From positions 62,001 through 126,000 of the forward strand of contig VDFB02321265.1 of NCBI GenBank assembly GCA_007258455.2: a DNA stretch of 64,000 bases, given 5' to 3'. The translations under genes were made by a program, and so were the position numbers. The notes below the pieces were generated by a model. That model was not told where the DNA came from and ran no database searches. It saw only the letters and a list, made by a program, of their open reading frames with translations. The stretch comes from Sequoia sempervirens (Eukaryota > Streptophyta > Pinopsida > Cupressales > Cupressaceae). Below are positions 22,138 through 35,000 of the stretch, piece after piece; the stretch's first letter is position 1, and each line of letters starts with the position of its first letter.

Positions 22138-24535
22138 ATGCCCGTTCAGACCCAGTCACATGCAAGGAAGATGGTCGAGCAACAAAATCCTGTATCCCAA
22201 CCTAACACACCATAGGAAAATCCTCCCATCAACGGGGGATCATCACAATCTAACACCGGAGATCAAAACAACTCACCGCATGGTGAAGAGAGTATGGTCA
22301 ACCAACCCAAACTTACACTTGAGGAACACTTTAGTAACCCCACCAATGTGCAAATGAGAGATTGCTTGCTCAAAAAACATGGGGAAGAAATCTTGGCCCA
22401 CCTAATTGAAAAAGGTGTCAAACCTCCACTAGGTGTCGACCTATCCAAATATGGAAATTCCACACCTAACATACCCCAAAGTTCACAAAATGCACCAGGT
22501 GATTTATACATCCCCAGTGTTCCTCCAGTGGAGGGTTGGTATCAACCTGAATTCAACAACATCATCCTTTACCACATTAACAATCCCTCGTAGGCCTCAA
22601 TCTCAGTCATGGGGGCTCCTCAAGTATCTGATCCCAATAACCCTTTCACCTACAACATGCCGCAAAATGTTCCCCAGTGTCCACTATTAATGTTGACCGC
22701 ACCACCCCTTTTGAATCAACCTCCAGTAAACGCTAGGGGCAACCCTTTCAATGCCTGGCCTCCACCTCCTGGAGCCAAAAATATACCACCACCTCCATTC
22801 ACATCCTAACAACCTCCACAATCTAACATACCACCTCAATTACCTCTGCAAGGTACATCCCAACCAAATGTCCCCATTGGCACCCAACAACCTCCTTTGT
22901 AGAATGCCTCTACGTCATCTCAGCCACCCCATCAACAAAAACTCCCGCATAATCCTTTGATTTCATCACAACAACCACCGTACCAATCGCAAGACAATCC
23001 ATCTCGACCTCTCTTCTAGACCATATCCCCATTTCTCTCATCTATTTTACGTCCGCAAGTTCAATCACAACACAATATCCCACCTCGGCCCATGCAACCG
23101 CCGATATCACATCAACAACCTCCCCAACACTATTTCTATCATAACCAACAATAGTTCCAGCAACAATCACCCTATACGGCCTCCCAATAGTTACAACAAT
23201 ATCCTCAGTACCAACAGACCAATCCACAACATTCCATTCATGCTCCTCAGCATTATGCTGCATATTCTTATCAAACAAACTCGTATTATACCTTGCAACG
23301 GCATCCCCCGTACCAAAAAACACCCTCGGCATACCAGCAAGGGACATCATCATCTCACTATCAAAATCCATATATCAACCTTCAAACAATATCTCAACAG
23401 GATCCTTTGTCATCCTACCACGCATATCCATCCAACCCATCCGCCTCAACTCCTACATCACCAGTTAACACAGATCTATTAGAAATCAAAGTTGCTTTGA
23501 AAGATCTCCAAGTTGGGACTGGTAAGAAATCCCTCAAATTTGAAGATATATGTCCCTATCCATTCGACCCTTCCATCTCATTAATTTCCTTCCCAAAACA
23601 CTTCGAGATACCAAAATTCGACAGATATAAGGGAAACAAAGATCCTAGAGCCCACCTGCAAGAGTTTTACTCCCAGTGTCAGGAGGTTATCCATAATGAC
23701 AACTACCTCTTGTGTCTCTTCCTGTGGAGCTTGACAGGGTATGCCCTAGATTGGTTCATGGGTATAGAGTGGGAATCAATCAAATCCTTCGTGGATCTTT
23801 CAAAGAATTTTTTTTCCTAGTTCTCCTTTAATCTAGAGAAGGATATTGATATCTTGGTTCTCCTCAAGGAGAAGCAACGTGAATGAAAAACCATTGCTAG
23901 CTACCTCCAAAGGTGGTGTGTGTTGGCAAGATGAATGAAAACCCCTCTCAAAGAGAACGACATGGTCATTCTCTTTGTGGAGAATTCACATCCCGACATG
24001 GCCCATAACTTTAGGTTGCATTGTGTCACCACCTTCGCCAAGATAGTGGAGAAATGACCCATCCTTGAACGGGCCCTTATTGCTAAAGGGCATGCCAAGA
24101 TACACAATCATGACAAAGAATGGTCATCCAAAGATAAATCACGCTACTGGAACAAGAACAAGAATGTTGTGAATGATGGTGTCAATGACACTAAGCATGT
24201 TCAAGTAGCTAGTACCTCTTAGAGGCAACAATCTGCTCCTAACCAACCATCTACCCAAAACATCATATCAGTACCACAGGGGGCACCTCGCCCCCCTCAA
24301 CAGTCAAAATAGAATAGTCAAAGTAACAACAAACACTAATTCACTCAATTAGGAGAACCCCTTAGCATCGTGTTCAACAAGCTCTTGCAAGCCAATTATC
24401 CAATCACATATCCTGTAACCAAGCCACCCGATGAATCTAATCCTAAACCGGTTTGGTTTAAAGAAAACAAACACTGTGAGTTTCACAAGATTAAAGGGCA
24501 TACCCTAAACAAGTGTTAGAGTCTAAAAACATATA
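22138..24535 (+). pseudogene. gag: Tat gag
   Basis: Encodes the capsid/nucleocapsid polyprotein that packages element RNA in cytoplasmic particles. ATG at 22,138 opens the same frame (frame 1) as every later open block: 22,294-22,593, 22,609-22,809, 23,293-23,820. Residues 1-400 are Pro and Gln-rich. The capsid-like part follows from about 23,480 (FEIPKFDRYKGNKDPRAHLQ, LTGYALDWFMG). A zinc knuckle, KHCEFHKIKGHTLNKC (Cys-x2-His-x4-His-x4-Cys), lies at about 24,472-24,519. At least nine in-frame stops interrupt it (for example 22,213, 22,591, 22,807, 22,900, 23,017, 23,152, 23,188, 23,818). Nearly all could come from CAA, CAG or CGA by C to T, and two sit inside poly-Gln runs. It continues in the same frame into the protease region. 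Confidence 0.85.
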
Positions 24536-25400
24536 TCCAATATCTTATAGATCGAGGAGATATTCATGTGGATGCCAATCAGGCTTCATCATCTAATTGT
24601 CAACTACAGATTTACCAAAACGCCTTCCCTAACCATAATCAAGGTGCAAGCACATGCAATAACAATCCCCAAAACAACAGTATAGATAACATAAGTTATA
24701 AGAATGTGCCCCTCAATTATGATGGCATTGTCCATTGCATTGAGAAGGTGGAACCCCGCATATCCATGATACATGTCAAAGCTAAAGATACCCAATGTGC
24801 TGTTGCCACCCGAAGAACCCGCATTATAGTTCCTGAAGCCCTTGCATCTGCCCAGCAAAATCCTATGAATTCTTAGTATAACATTCTTGATCACTTAGGA
24901 AAGACTCCTACTCACATTTCAATTTTGGATTTGCTTAAATCTTCTCCCGTGCATCAAGAGATCCTAAACCAAGCTCTACAAGAGACCCAATTTCCTAACA
25001 ACATTGATCCCGCACAATTTCAAGCTTTAGTGGGACATCTTGCCGTATCCTACCAATTACACTTCAACCAAAATGACATGTCTAAGATTGATGCCAACCA
25101 TAACTATCCCCTACACATCGAAGTCCTGGTTGCTCGTCGTAAAGTAAAAAGGGTCCTGGTAGATAATGACTCTACCCTTAATCTATGCACTCTAAGGTTC
25201 ATAGAGCAAATAGGGTACACTCAAGTGGACTTGAGTAATCAAATCATTACAATCAAGGCTTATGATAATGCAGAAAGAGATTATGAAGGAATTGTTAGTC
25301 TTCCCATCCAGGTTGAACCCGTGATTTAGTACACTACATGTCATGTCCTTGATCTAGACTTACCTTACAACCTCCTCCTCTGTCGTCCTTGGCTCCATGC
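24536..25400 (+). pseudogene. Tat protease region
   Basis: Same frame as gag, with open stretches 24,568-24,876 and 24,925-25,329. The retroviral-type aspartic protease cleaves the polyprotein. The active-site block reads VLVDNDSTLNLCTLRFIEQ at about 25,153-25,209. The catalytic Asp is present, but the usual Gly of the D-x-G-S/T motif is replaced, giving DNDS. Downstream DLPYNLLLCRPWLHAM (interrupted upstream by a TAG at 25,327) matches the usual 'LLGRPWLH' C-terminal strand of this family. The stop and the active-site change mean no functional enzyme. Confidence 0.75.
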
Positions 25401-26600
25401 CATGCAAGCCGTTCCCTCCACATATCATCAGTGCTTAAAATTACCAGTTAATGGATAGGAGGTTATTGTTTACGCAAACCTGCAACCATTTGAGTATCGT
25501 CACACCTTAGAAGCTTCATTTCCCCATTTTCATTATTTTCCCAGAGTCGAAATGGGGCACCTCAGTCGTCATCCTCCAGTCCATCATCTGTCACATTAGC
25601 CACTCCATCTTCTGCCACTGATCCCACCATCACTAAAGTCCAGATCATCGATAAGGGTTGTGGTGAATATGAAATGCATACAACTCTGAATGTGGCAACC
25701 ATGCCACCGTCACCACACACATATGGTCAACCGTCATAGTCTGTACCAAAGGAAGAAGACAAGACCATTACCTTCAATGCCAAAAATATCCCCACTAGCA
25801 CTTTTCGGTCCCCTGCTTTAAGGACAGATACACTAGAAGATGATATCAGCTAGTGGATATATCATGAAGAGCCCCAATTGGATCCTCCCCTTAAGGAATA
25901 TTTTCAGGAAGTATACCCCTAGTCTGCTAAGTTCGTAGAGAAGCATAACTATCAAGGTGGGGATCTGGGTAAAGAAGAACAAGGGCGTTGCAACCTATTG
26001 ATGTACCAAAGCATCCACAAAATTTGGGCCTAGGATATGACAAAAAGCAGAAAGGCCTTGCAACATCATCCAATGCTTCCAATAGTGTTAGTGTGGACAA
26101 TGGTCCTTAGAAGACATACTTGAGGAAGAGTCCATCATACATGCATACGATGATGTGGATCACAGACCTTTCATCCATGTTTGATTGCCTATTCATCTTT
26201 ACCATTAGACTTTCCCTATGTCATCCCGAAATTATTGATTGAGACCTACGTGATAGCGCACCTGACAATGTCTCTTCGGATGCATATGTCAACCTTATGG
26301 GATTGGGGGAAGATGAACGCTCTAGTCACAAAAGTAAAAACAAGAAAAATCAGAAACAATCATCTAGTGAAAACCTCCCCGAGGCACTTCTTGACCTGGA
26401 AAAAATAAAAATAAAAGACGCATCCGATAGTGAAAACCTCAATGAGGCACTAGATGATGGAGACGTTCATCTTCCCCTTGTGGGAACTCAATCATCTATC
26501 CTGATCGAAGAAAATCAAGAAGTCAATCTAGGTACTATAGAAGCCCTAAAGATCACCTACATAGCCAAATCATTATCAAAACAAGAATATTCCGTCATTG
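25401..26600 (+). pseudogene. Tat protease-RT linker with G-patch-like segment
   Basis: Degenerate coding sequence joining protease to RT. Around 25,955-26,040 the words GGDLGKEEQGR and NLGLGYDKK, broken by an indel, resemble the glycine-rich G-patch commonly placed here in Tat-type elements. The frame changes from frame 1 (to about 25,330) to frame 2 (from about 26,297) within this interval, so there is at least one frameshift. The last part (26,297-26,605) is acidic and Lys-rich. Confidence 0.55.
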
Positions 26601-26605
26601 TCTAG

Positions 26606-28006
26606 CTGCTCAAAGATGGAATGATGAACTTTGCTTGGTCATACTCAAACATGCCAGGTCTGGACCTCGCTTTAGTAGTTCACCATTTGGATATTTTCCT
26701 AGATGGCAAGCCTGTCAAGCAGAAACTTAGGAAAATGCATCTGCAGGTAGCACTGTTAGTCAAGAAAGAATTGGAGAAATTACTAGAGGCTGGCTTTATT
26801 AGACCCATCGACTATTTTGACTGGATCTCCAACATAGTGCCTGTCGCTAAACCTAACGAAGACATTAGGATTTGCATAGACTTCCAGGATCTCAATAAAG
26901 CATGTTTGAAAGATGACTTCCCATTGCCCAATATCAACATGTTAGTCGACCTCACTGCAGGACACGAGATGTTGTCCCTCATGGATGGCTTCTCTGGCTA
27001 TAATCAGATTCAAATTGCACCTGAAGACTAGCACAAGACCGCTTTTACAATGCCTTGGGGTACCTTTTGCTACAATGTTACGCCCTTTGGTCTTAAGAAC
27101 GTCGAGGAAACATATCAATGAGAAATGACTGCCATCTTCCATGACCTCATCTACATTATCATGGAAGATTATGTTGATGACTTGTTGGGAAATTCCAAAA
27201 CCAGAGCAGAGCATCCTGCCATTCTGAAAAAGATCTTTGAGCGGTTGGAACAGTACAAGCTAAGGCTGAATCCAAAAAAGTGTGTGTTTGGTGTCACATT
27301 AGGGAAATTGTTGGGCTTCATAGTCTCTCGAAGGGGCATCGAGGTTGATCCTGCCAAAGTAAAAGCCATCATGGATATGCCTCCACCTCAAAACCTAAAA
27401 TAGTTAAGAAGCCTTTAGGGAAAGCTACAATCTATCCATCGGTTTATATCCCAACTTGCAAATAAGTGTCAGTCATTCGCCCACCTTCTAAAGAAAGACA
27501 CCACCTTCAAATGGAGTCAATAGTGTCAGTTGGGTTTTGATAAGATCAAAGAGTACTTGGCCCATCTGCCAATCCTAATGCCACCTATTCTAGGAAAACC
27601 CCTCCTATTATACATCTCTGCTACTTCAATCGCACTAGGGGAATTAGTGGCACAATATGATGAGTTTGCAAAAGACCAAGCAATCTATTACATTAGCCAT
27701 ACACTGGTTGGTTATGAATTGAATTATTCACCCATGGAGAAAGCTTGCCTCAAAGTGGTTTTTAGTACGCAAAAAATTAGACATTTTATGCTTAGCCATC
27801 CTATCAAACTAATAGCAAAAACTGATCCACTGAAATATCTGTTGTCCAGAACCACCTTAACTAGCCGCATGGCTAAGTGGGTCATGCTCTTGAGTGAATT
27901 TGACATAGAATATGTGGATCGAAAAGCCATAAAGGGACAAGTTATAGCTGATCAGTTGGTTGATGCACCCTTAGTAGATGCTTATCCGTTGGTCATTGAA
28001 TTTTGA
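26606..28006 (+). pseudogene. pol: Tat reverse transcriptase and RNase H
   Basis: Copies element RNA into DNA and removes the RNA strand. Frame 2. Visible RT blocks: KKELEKLLEAGFIRPIDY, PVAKPNEDIRICIDFQDLNK, LPNINMLVDL, MDGFSGYNQIQIAPED, PWGTFCYNVTPFGLKN, the catalytic YVDDLL at about 27,170-27,187, then LRLNPKKCVFGV and LLGFIVSRRGIEVDP. RNase H follows from about 27,530 (YISATSIALGELVAQYDE, YISHTLVGYELNYSPMEKAC, IAKTDPLKYLLSR, MAKWVMLLSEFDIEYV). In-frame stops at 27,029 (TAG), 27,119 (TGA, where the family has Arg), 27,401, 27,416 and 27,521 fit C-to-T changes at Gln or Arg codons. The catalytic Asp pair of RT is preserved. Confidence 0.9.
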
Positions 28007-28450
28007 GATGAAGAAGCCTTTGCAGTTGCAGAAGCACCCACCTAGATATTGTACTTCGACGAATCTTAAACTCATAATGGATCGGGGGTAGGAATTTGTT
28101 TTGTTACCCCTCAAGGAAATTACATCCCGAAGTCATTCAGATTGGCATTCTAATGCACCAACAATATAGTTGAGTATGAAGCCTTCCTCATAGGCCTCAT
28201 AATTGCCAAAAAGTGGCACATAACTCACCTAAAAGTTTTCGGAGATTCCTTGTTGGTCATTAAACAGGTTAATGATGATTTCCTGACAAAGGATGATAAG
28301 TTGCTACCTTACAAACACATTTTGGATGACTTTAAGAAGTATTTCACCTCCATACAATTTGATCAGATTCCTAAGGTACAAAACATAGTAGCTAAAGCCA
28401 TGGCTACTATTGGCTCCTTGATCGACATGCCCAAGGATCAAATAAAATGA
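28007..28450 (+). pseudogene. Tat second (archaeal-type) RNase H
   Basis: Directly after the first RNase H: ILYFDES, then THNGSGVGICFVTPQGNYIP, NNIVEYEAFLIGLIIAKK, HLKVFGDSLLVIKQVNDD. These are the D, E and D-bearing blocks of the plant-type/archaeal RNase H fold. Having it in addition to the ordinary RNase H is diagnostic of the Tat lineage. Three in-frame stops (in the phrases APT-stop-ILYF, DES-stop-THNG and LAF-stop-CTNN) interrupt it. Confidence 0.85.
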
Positions 28451-29793
28451 AAGTTCCTCGTTGAACAACTCCTAATCCCAACATATGACATCCCTGAGAC
28501 CGAAATGGTGTGTGACATCATAGGTCCCGCTTCCCCTTGGTACCGAGACATCTATGTTTACCTGCATGATAACATTCTACCCTCGAACCTCACACGAAAT
28601 GAACAAAAATCCTTTATCCAACGTTCATCTTGATATGTCATTGTTGGTGATATGCTTTATCGTTGTGGGTATGATGGAACCCTGCTCAAGTGTCTAGACG
28701 AGACCGAATCCCATACCGCACTAACGAAAGTACACAGTGGTGTTTGTGGGGCCCATTCAAATGGTATGGCCTTAGCTAAAAGGATTCTTCAAGCTAGATA
28801 TTATTGGCCCATGCTGGAACATGACGCCTGTGAGTTTGTGAAGAAATTCCTTCCATGTCAGCAAAATGCAGATCTGATTCACTCTCCAGCACATGATCTT
28901 CAGCCTCTTCTCGCACCTTGGCCCTTCTCTCAGTGGGGTTTTGACTTGATCAAAAAGATATACCCACCATCCTCTGATGGCCACACCTTCATTATTACCA
29001 CCACTGAGTGCTTTACCAAGTGGGTGGAAGCAATGCCCCTCACACAAATCACTGGTACTCAAATTTCAAAATTCATGCTCTACCATATTATATGTAGATA
29101 TGGTATCCCATCCACCATCCTCTTAGATAATGGAAAATATTTATAAAAACAAGCCATGAAGCGACTTTGTGACACCTTTCATATTCACATTGTTGGTCAA
29201 CACCTTAGTACCCCCAAGGTAATGGTCAGGAAGAAGCTACTAACAAGACTCTGATTTGAATCCTCAGAAAGGTCGTCAATAACACTAGTTGAGATTGGCA
29301 TCTCCACATTCATCCTGCCCTTTGGGCATATCGCACTTCCATTCATAGCCCTATCAATGCCATGCCATATTCCCTCGTATATGGTGTCGAGGCTATCTTT
29401 CTGATCGAAGTTGAGATCCCATCACTGAGAATTTCTCTAAAAAACCTTATTAGTGGGGAAGACACCCATACTACAAGGCTTTCCCAGTTGGAATTACTTG
29501 ATGAAAGACATATCAAAGCTTATGATCACCTTCAGGCTTATCAAAACTGCCTCAAACATAGCTACAACAAGAAGGTTCACCCTTGTCAATTCAATGTTGG
29601 TGACCTTGTCCTTAAAGAAAACCAGCGCAACCAGCAGGATTGAGATAAGAAAGGCAAGTTTGAAGCAAACTGGTTGGGTCCCTATATCATCACCGCTAAG
29701 TATGGATCCGGGGCATACCAACTCACCACCCTTGAAAGAGAGCCCCTAGACGAGCCTATTAACATCATGCATCTGAAAATTTTTTATACCTAA
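28451..29793 (+). pseudogene. Tat integrase
   Basis: Would insert the DNA copy into the nuclear genome. The N-terminal zinc-binding region is VHSGVCGAHSNG ... CEFVKKFLPCQQ at about 28,728-28,868. The core contains WGFDLIKKIYPP (first Asp), ICRYGIPSTILLDNGK (second Asp) and QEEATNKTLI (Glu), so all three catalytic positions are present. A small deletion near 29,205-29,215 shifts the frame from 2 to 1. TGA stops at about 29,256 and 29,290 occur where the family has Arg. The C-terminus (MPYSLVYGVEAIFLIEVEIP, FNVGDLVLKENQ, ANWLGPYIITAKYGSGAYQL) ends with TAA at 29,791. No chromodomain is seen, as usual for Tat. Confidence 0.88.
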
Positions 29794-32075
29794 GTCCGCT
29801 TGGTGACCCTATCTGCACACAATCCAAAAATCCAAAAAAAGGAAAAAAGTAAAAATAATAATAATAAAAATGAAAAAATAGTAAAGAGAAATAAAATCGA
29901 GCTATGGTGAAAACCACCCTTGGTGGCGCCTTGGATAAGTACGAGTGGTGAAAACCTAGTAACAAGTGTCATCTATAGCAGGCTTAATCATTATCTACCT
30001 TGCGCCCTAGTTACTCTATGACTTCATCCATCCTATCCTAACATCCTCTCCCATCCCATCCTAGGCCACTTGGTATATATTTTGATTAAGCATTGGACGA
30101 TCCACATTGGCTATCCATCATCCTGACCTTTTTATCCTAATCTAAGCTCGTGTTGTTTGTTCGTTTGTCAGTCAGTTTGTGTCATCATCTAGGATCATCC
30201 ATCACGTCAGTCTCTGTCTAGGCCTCATCCTGTCACATCGGTCTTTTCATCCTTTGTTGAACTATGTTTCCCTTTCACTTTAATGTAGGCAAGGCTGATC
30301 ATTTGATCTACCCTGGGGAATTTTGACCATCTCGTGATGGTCATCCATCATCTGTCTTCCTCGTCTCCTTTTCACTTTTGTCCATGGTCAGTTTTTGTTT
30401 GTCTTTTCTGAACTATGTTGCCCTTGCGCTTTCACGTAGGCAAGGTCGATCTTTTGATCCGCCCCTAGGACTTTTCCTTTCCTTTGTTTTTTTACTCTGC
30501 TTTGTTTTGTCGTCATCTCTTCGGTCTCCATTAGTCCTCTTTCTGCTTTTATCCATGGTCTTTTCTTGAACTACAAGGGCTCTGCGCTTTCACGTAGGCA
30601 AGACTAATCTTTGATCAGCCCCTGAGCCCATAGGTCTTTAGGGTGTGTTAGTATTGTGTCGGTCTGTTGTTTGGTCTCTTGTGTCGTGTTGTCAAGATTT
30701 CCCTTATCTAGCTGGTTCTTCACAAATAGGATCCTCTAGTGTCAAATGATCTGGTTAATGACAAAAATCCTACGTCACCTGGGTCATCTTAATTTAGTAT
30801 CCATCATCAGTCTCAATAGGATGCATCCTTCCTAACAGACCTCATCAACCCCATCCACCCTTGTGATCCTATGGCAAAGGACGTTTGAATTTGATTATGA
30901 TCTTTTAATGCTTTTGGATTTTGTTTATTGTTTGAGCTTCCTATTACAACTAGTCAAGGTCGCCATAATCTATCATATTATGGTGCGTTTTGATGGGTCA
31001 ATAAAGGGGAAATCTTTTGGTGGTTTATTGTTGTTGTCTGCTGGGTCATTCCCATGTAGTACCCACTAGGGTCTCCAAGATCCTCTGTTACATTGGGGAC
31101 ATCCCTTTGTGCTTGTGGTCATCCAAATACTTGGCCCGACCAAGGTCTTTGTGACCTTGGGGTGTTGGGATAACCTTGTTTGTTTTGTTTGTTTTATGCA
31201 TTAGATTCTAACTTACCTTGGTTTCATATACCCTAGTAGATGGTGTCTTATGCTATAGAAAAAATCAATGCTCTAAAGATAGAAAATTGCATTCATGATT
31301 GCATTTCGTTTCTTTACATGAATCCCTCATTCATTCTTAACCCATGACTTAGGATTTCAGTTGTGTAAGCTTCGATTCTTTCCCTTTGTTTTCTTCTCCA
31401 GATACTAATGGTTCTTGATAGGTGCAATATCATACCCACACCACACCTATCATCTACCCACATTCCCATGCAAGTCCTTATTGACATTTATGTTTGCATT
31501 GCATTTTGTGGAGAAACATATTTTTCATTCATATTGCATGTTACATTATAGGTCCATTATATTTTATTCGACATGCATACTAACTTGGACATCTTAGGTT
31601 CATTTTAATCCACATATTTTTATGTTAACATTTACACAACACATGTATCCCCACCTGCAAAATACATTATTAGGTCCATAATAATTACATATAATACCAG
31701 ACATTCATCCCATACTGCATCATGAACATTAATACATCATATACACAACCGCATCAACATAGATAAATCATCATCAACATCATGCATAATCACATCATCC
31801 ATATAAGCATAAATCATCATCAACATCATGCATAATTAAATCATCCACATAAGCATAAATCATCATACACATGTGCATACATTACATGATCCATAATAAG
31901 AGCATAAAAGAATATCCATAGGCATAACATAAATCATCCATCACATAAACATAACACATAGTGTCAATAAGGGCTATCGCATATCATAATCAAAATAATA
32001 CAATGTCAATCTCATCAAAATACATATCCATCGAATATATCATCAAATAAAATGGTACAAGTCCAAGGATTTAGA
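29794..32075 (+). other. Tat 3' spacer with tandem repeats
   Basis: Non-coding. At about 30,230-30,680 a unit of 150-159 bp occurs three times, marked by GAACTATGTTGCCC and TTTCACGTAGGCAAGG-like text (starts near 30,257, 30,407, 30,566). At 31,766-31,875 a 46-bp unit (AATCATCATCAACATCATGC...) repeats about 2.3 times. Tat/Ogre elements are known for variable tandem repeats between pol and the 3' LTR. The rest is CT-rich or AT-rich. Confidence 0.65.
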
Positions 32076-35000
32076 TCACATATGATCTTTGTTGATATGT
32101 ACTAAATCTCCATCCTGCACCTGTCAAAAAACCTATATCTTGTCACCTGCTCTTTGCCCACTCTACTGTGAGCTGCCCACGTATGATCTTTGAGGAGAAT
32201 TAGGCACTGGTCCTCTATGTGTGGGAGTCCCTTGATAATCACGGCTAGGAGTCCCCTGATAACCACCATAGCGAGGAGGAGTCAGCTGAAAATTGCTATA
32301 TCCTCTAGTACATGTCCCTAATGAATGGGATGGTGCCGACATTTGAGGTACCTTCCTGACATAGCACGCTATGCGCTGCGCTAGATTTGGAACTTCCTGC
32401 TCATAAGCACACCTTTAGTAGGTTGCCTCCTGCATATAATCATCTCTCTACCCAGCCTGATATCTAGCAGCATTCCTCTCATGCATGTATCAATCTCAAT
32501 CCATACTAATGGCTCTCCGCTCCTGCCCCGATGCCTCTTGTGCCGACCTCAGCTGCTGTACCTACTATGTGACCCTGTCCCTCTTAGCTTGTGTAGCTTG
32601 TAGCTGTGCCTGCAATCCCTATATGTTTGCTCCTACCTCCCCACCCTCAACTTGTACTGCCTACACTTGAGCCACTGCTACATCCCTCTCTCCTTGCAGC
32701 GTCTGCATAAGCACCTCTGCGACATCTCTCTCCCTCTGTGTGGCCTATGCCTGAGCCACCGCTGCATCCCTATCCCTCTATAGTGCCTGTAATCTCAACT
32801 TTGCTGCATTTCGCTCTCTCCAAAGAGCCGATACCTGTGACACTACCTCATATCTCTCTCTATGAAGATACTGTACCTATGTCTTTACCACCGCCCTCTC
32901 ACTCTGCAACACCTGAACTCGTGCTAGAGCTACATCCGTGTTTTCCTCTAGAGCCTACGCCTGTGCCTATGCTATGTCTCTCTCTTCCCACATCACATGT
33001 TCCTGACCCTTCATCTCATCCTCTCTTGCCTGCATAAACCCCAGATCTATGACTGTTTGCTCTAAACAATACACTCTATCCTGGAGCTCATCTCGCTCCC
33101 GCCATAGATCTGCTCTCTCTCCATAGTCGCTCTACCTGCCCCCACAAATCCTCCACATCTCCTGTTGCCTTTGTCCCAATCTTTGCAAGCCTCTGCCCTG
33201 TCCCTGCTCCAACATCTACCTATCCTCTAGCCTATCGTACCGCCTCTACCACTAGACCATCCTCTCCCGTCTCATTGCCTCTCCATCCTCATGCTCCCTG
33301 GTAACCTCTTCCTGCAACCTATCTATCTCTGCACATAGATCGATCACCTCATCTCGTACCTCATCTCTGTCTCTCTCCCTCTCTCTCTCTCTGTAGACTC
33401 CTCTCCACCTATGTCACTACCGTGGCCAGATCTGAGTAATCCCTCTCGCTCCTGGAAAGTCATGTCTGTAGCTCGATCACCTCTACCGCTAATTTTCTCC
33501 ACTCTAACTCTGACTACCGTAGTCGTTGCTCGCTAAGTCATAATATCTCTAGGGCCCCTCTCAGTAACACTACTGGATCCTCTCCTATAGGTGGTGCCAT
33601 AGACAATGGAGGGATATCATATACCTCCATGTCAACATCCATCACCTCTGGCTCATACCCCTCATCCTCCCCATCTACCTTCGCCTCATCCACATCAATC
33701 ACCACCAAGCCTCTCCTCCTCCTCCTCCTCCCTGTCATCCTCTCCTACTCTCCACTAGCCTTGGCCTCCTCCTGTCTCTGCCTCTGTTGGCCTCCTATGG
33801 CTATGCGAACCTCCACTTTCCTCTCCCTTTGTGCCTCCTATCCCCTATCTTGTTGGTTTGTGGCCTTGGCCTCCTCCCCTCCCCGGACTCTCCGCCATTG
33901 TTTCCTCCTCCTACCCACCCTCACCGGCTCCTCTACTGCTCCAGCTGCCCCCTATCCTCATCTCTGATGTCCTCGTGGATGTTGTCTCCCCCTCTCAGCT
34001 GCTAGCTCTCTCTCATCCTCTAACCCAAAACCTAATGCCTCCTCAGTAGGAACCACTGGAGTAATCCACTGAGGCAAATGTTGACAAAACCACTGACCAT
34101 ACCGATCTGTCGTCCCTGCATATCTTAGCCCATCTCTCTTGCCTGGGTATGGCACTAATAGCAGTGTCTTCCACTTTTCCCTTACAGACTCAAGATCAAT
34201 CTCATCCCCCCATGGCCGCTCTCGCGTAAGCCGCCAAACCATCTCTCGACCCTACAGGATATCCTACCTCACCCCAAACTGCCTCATCACTGTGTCTGGT
34301 CTGTGTAACTCAACTATGTAGGGATCCTTCCCGATAATATAGCATTGGGTGCATAAATAATCCTTGTGCCTAACCTCATCCTCCCACCACTCACTAAACT
34401 ACCGCAACATATATGGTCGGCACACTATCGTCTCTGCTGACAACTCATCAAATAGCCTCCTCCATGCATCCATGTCTCTGAATCCCTCATAGTGCAGTAT
34501 CGATCCAACCTCTATCCCCTACACCTAGGCTACTGGTGCTTTGTCATCCTCCACTCCTCCTCTCACCACAACTAGCCTGCCAATCCTGATATGTTCCCAG
34601 ACCCATACCTGTAGCAGTGTAACGTGTGTCAAGCTCAATACCTGCCGATAGCATATCACATGCATATCCTTGTACAACTGTGCCAACAGATAGGTCCCCC
34701 ATGTAAACTGCCCCTCTCAGACCTCAATAATGTTTCGAATCACCTCCACTAACCTGAGATGCAGGAACTGACGACTCCTATCTGGAATCAAGATCTCGTT
34801 GATCAATCCTGCTAGATATAGGGAGAATGTTGGCACCCTATAAGAGACACATCTATCCACATCTAGCTACTACCGCTGAATCTATAACTCATCTCTACTG
34901 AACATGACCCGCACAAACTTGTCTAGTGCTTCCCCCTCTACCTGACACTCATTGACTAGGAGCCCCGCTATGGGGAGCCTTAGAATCCTCTAAACATCCT

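Noticed and set aside
29453..29749. 98-codon frame overlapping the integrase C-terminus
   Set aside because: Out of frame with the conserved integrase text at 29,362-29,643, which continues to the stop at 29,791.
31755..31880. CRISPR-like regular repeats (46-bp spacing)
   Set aside because: Only two to three direct copies without unique spacers, in a plant retroelement; a simple tandem repeat.
33629..34049. Several overlapping plus-strand open frames
   Set aside because: They are shadows of the PMD reading frame on the minus strand, which has the conserved motifs.
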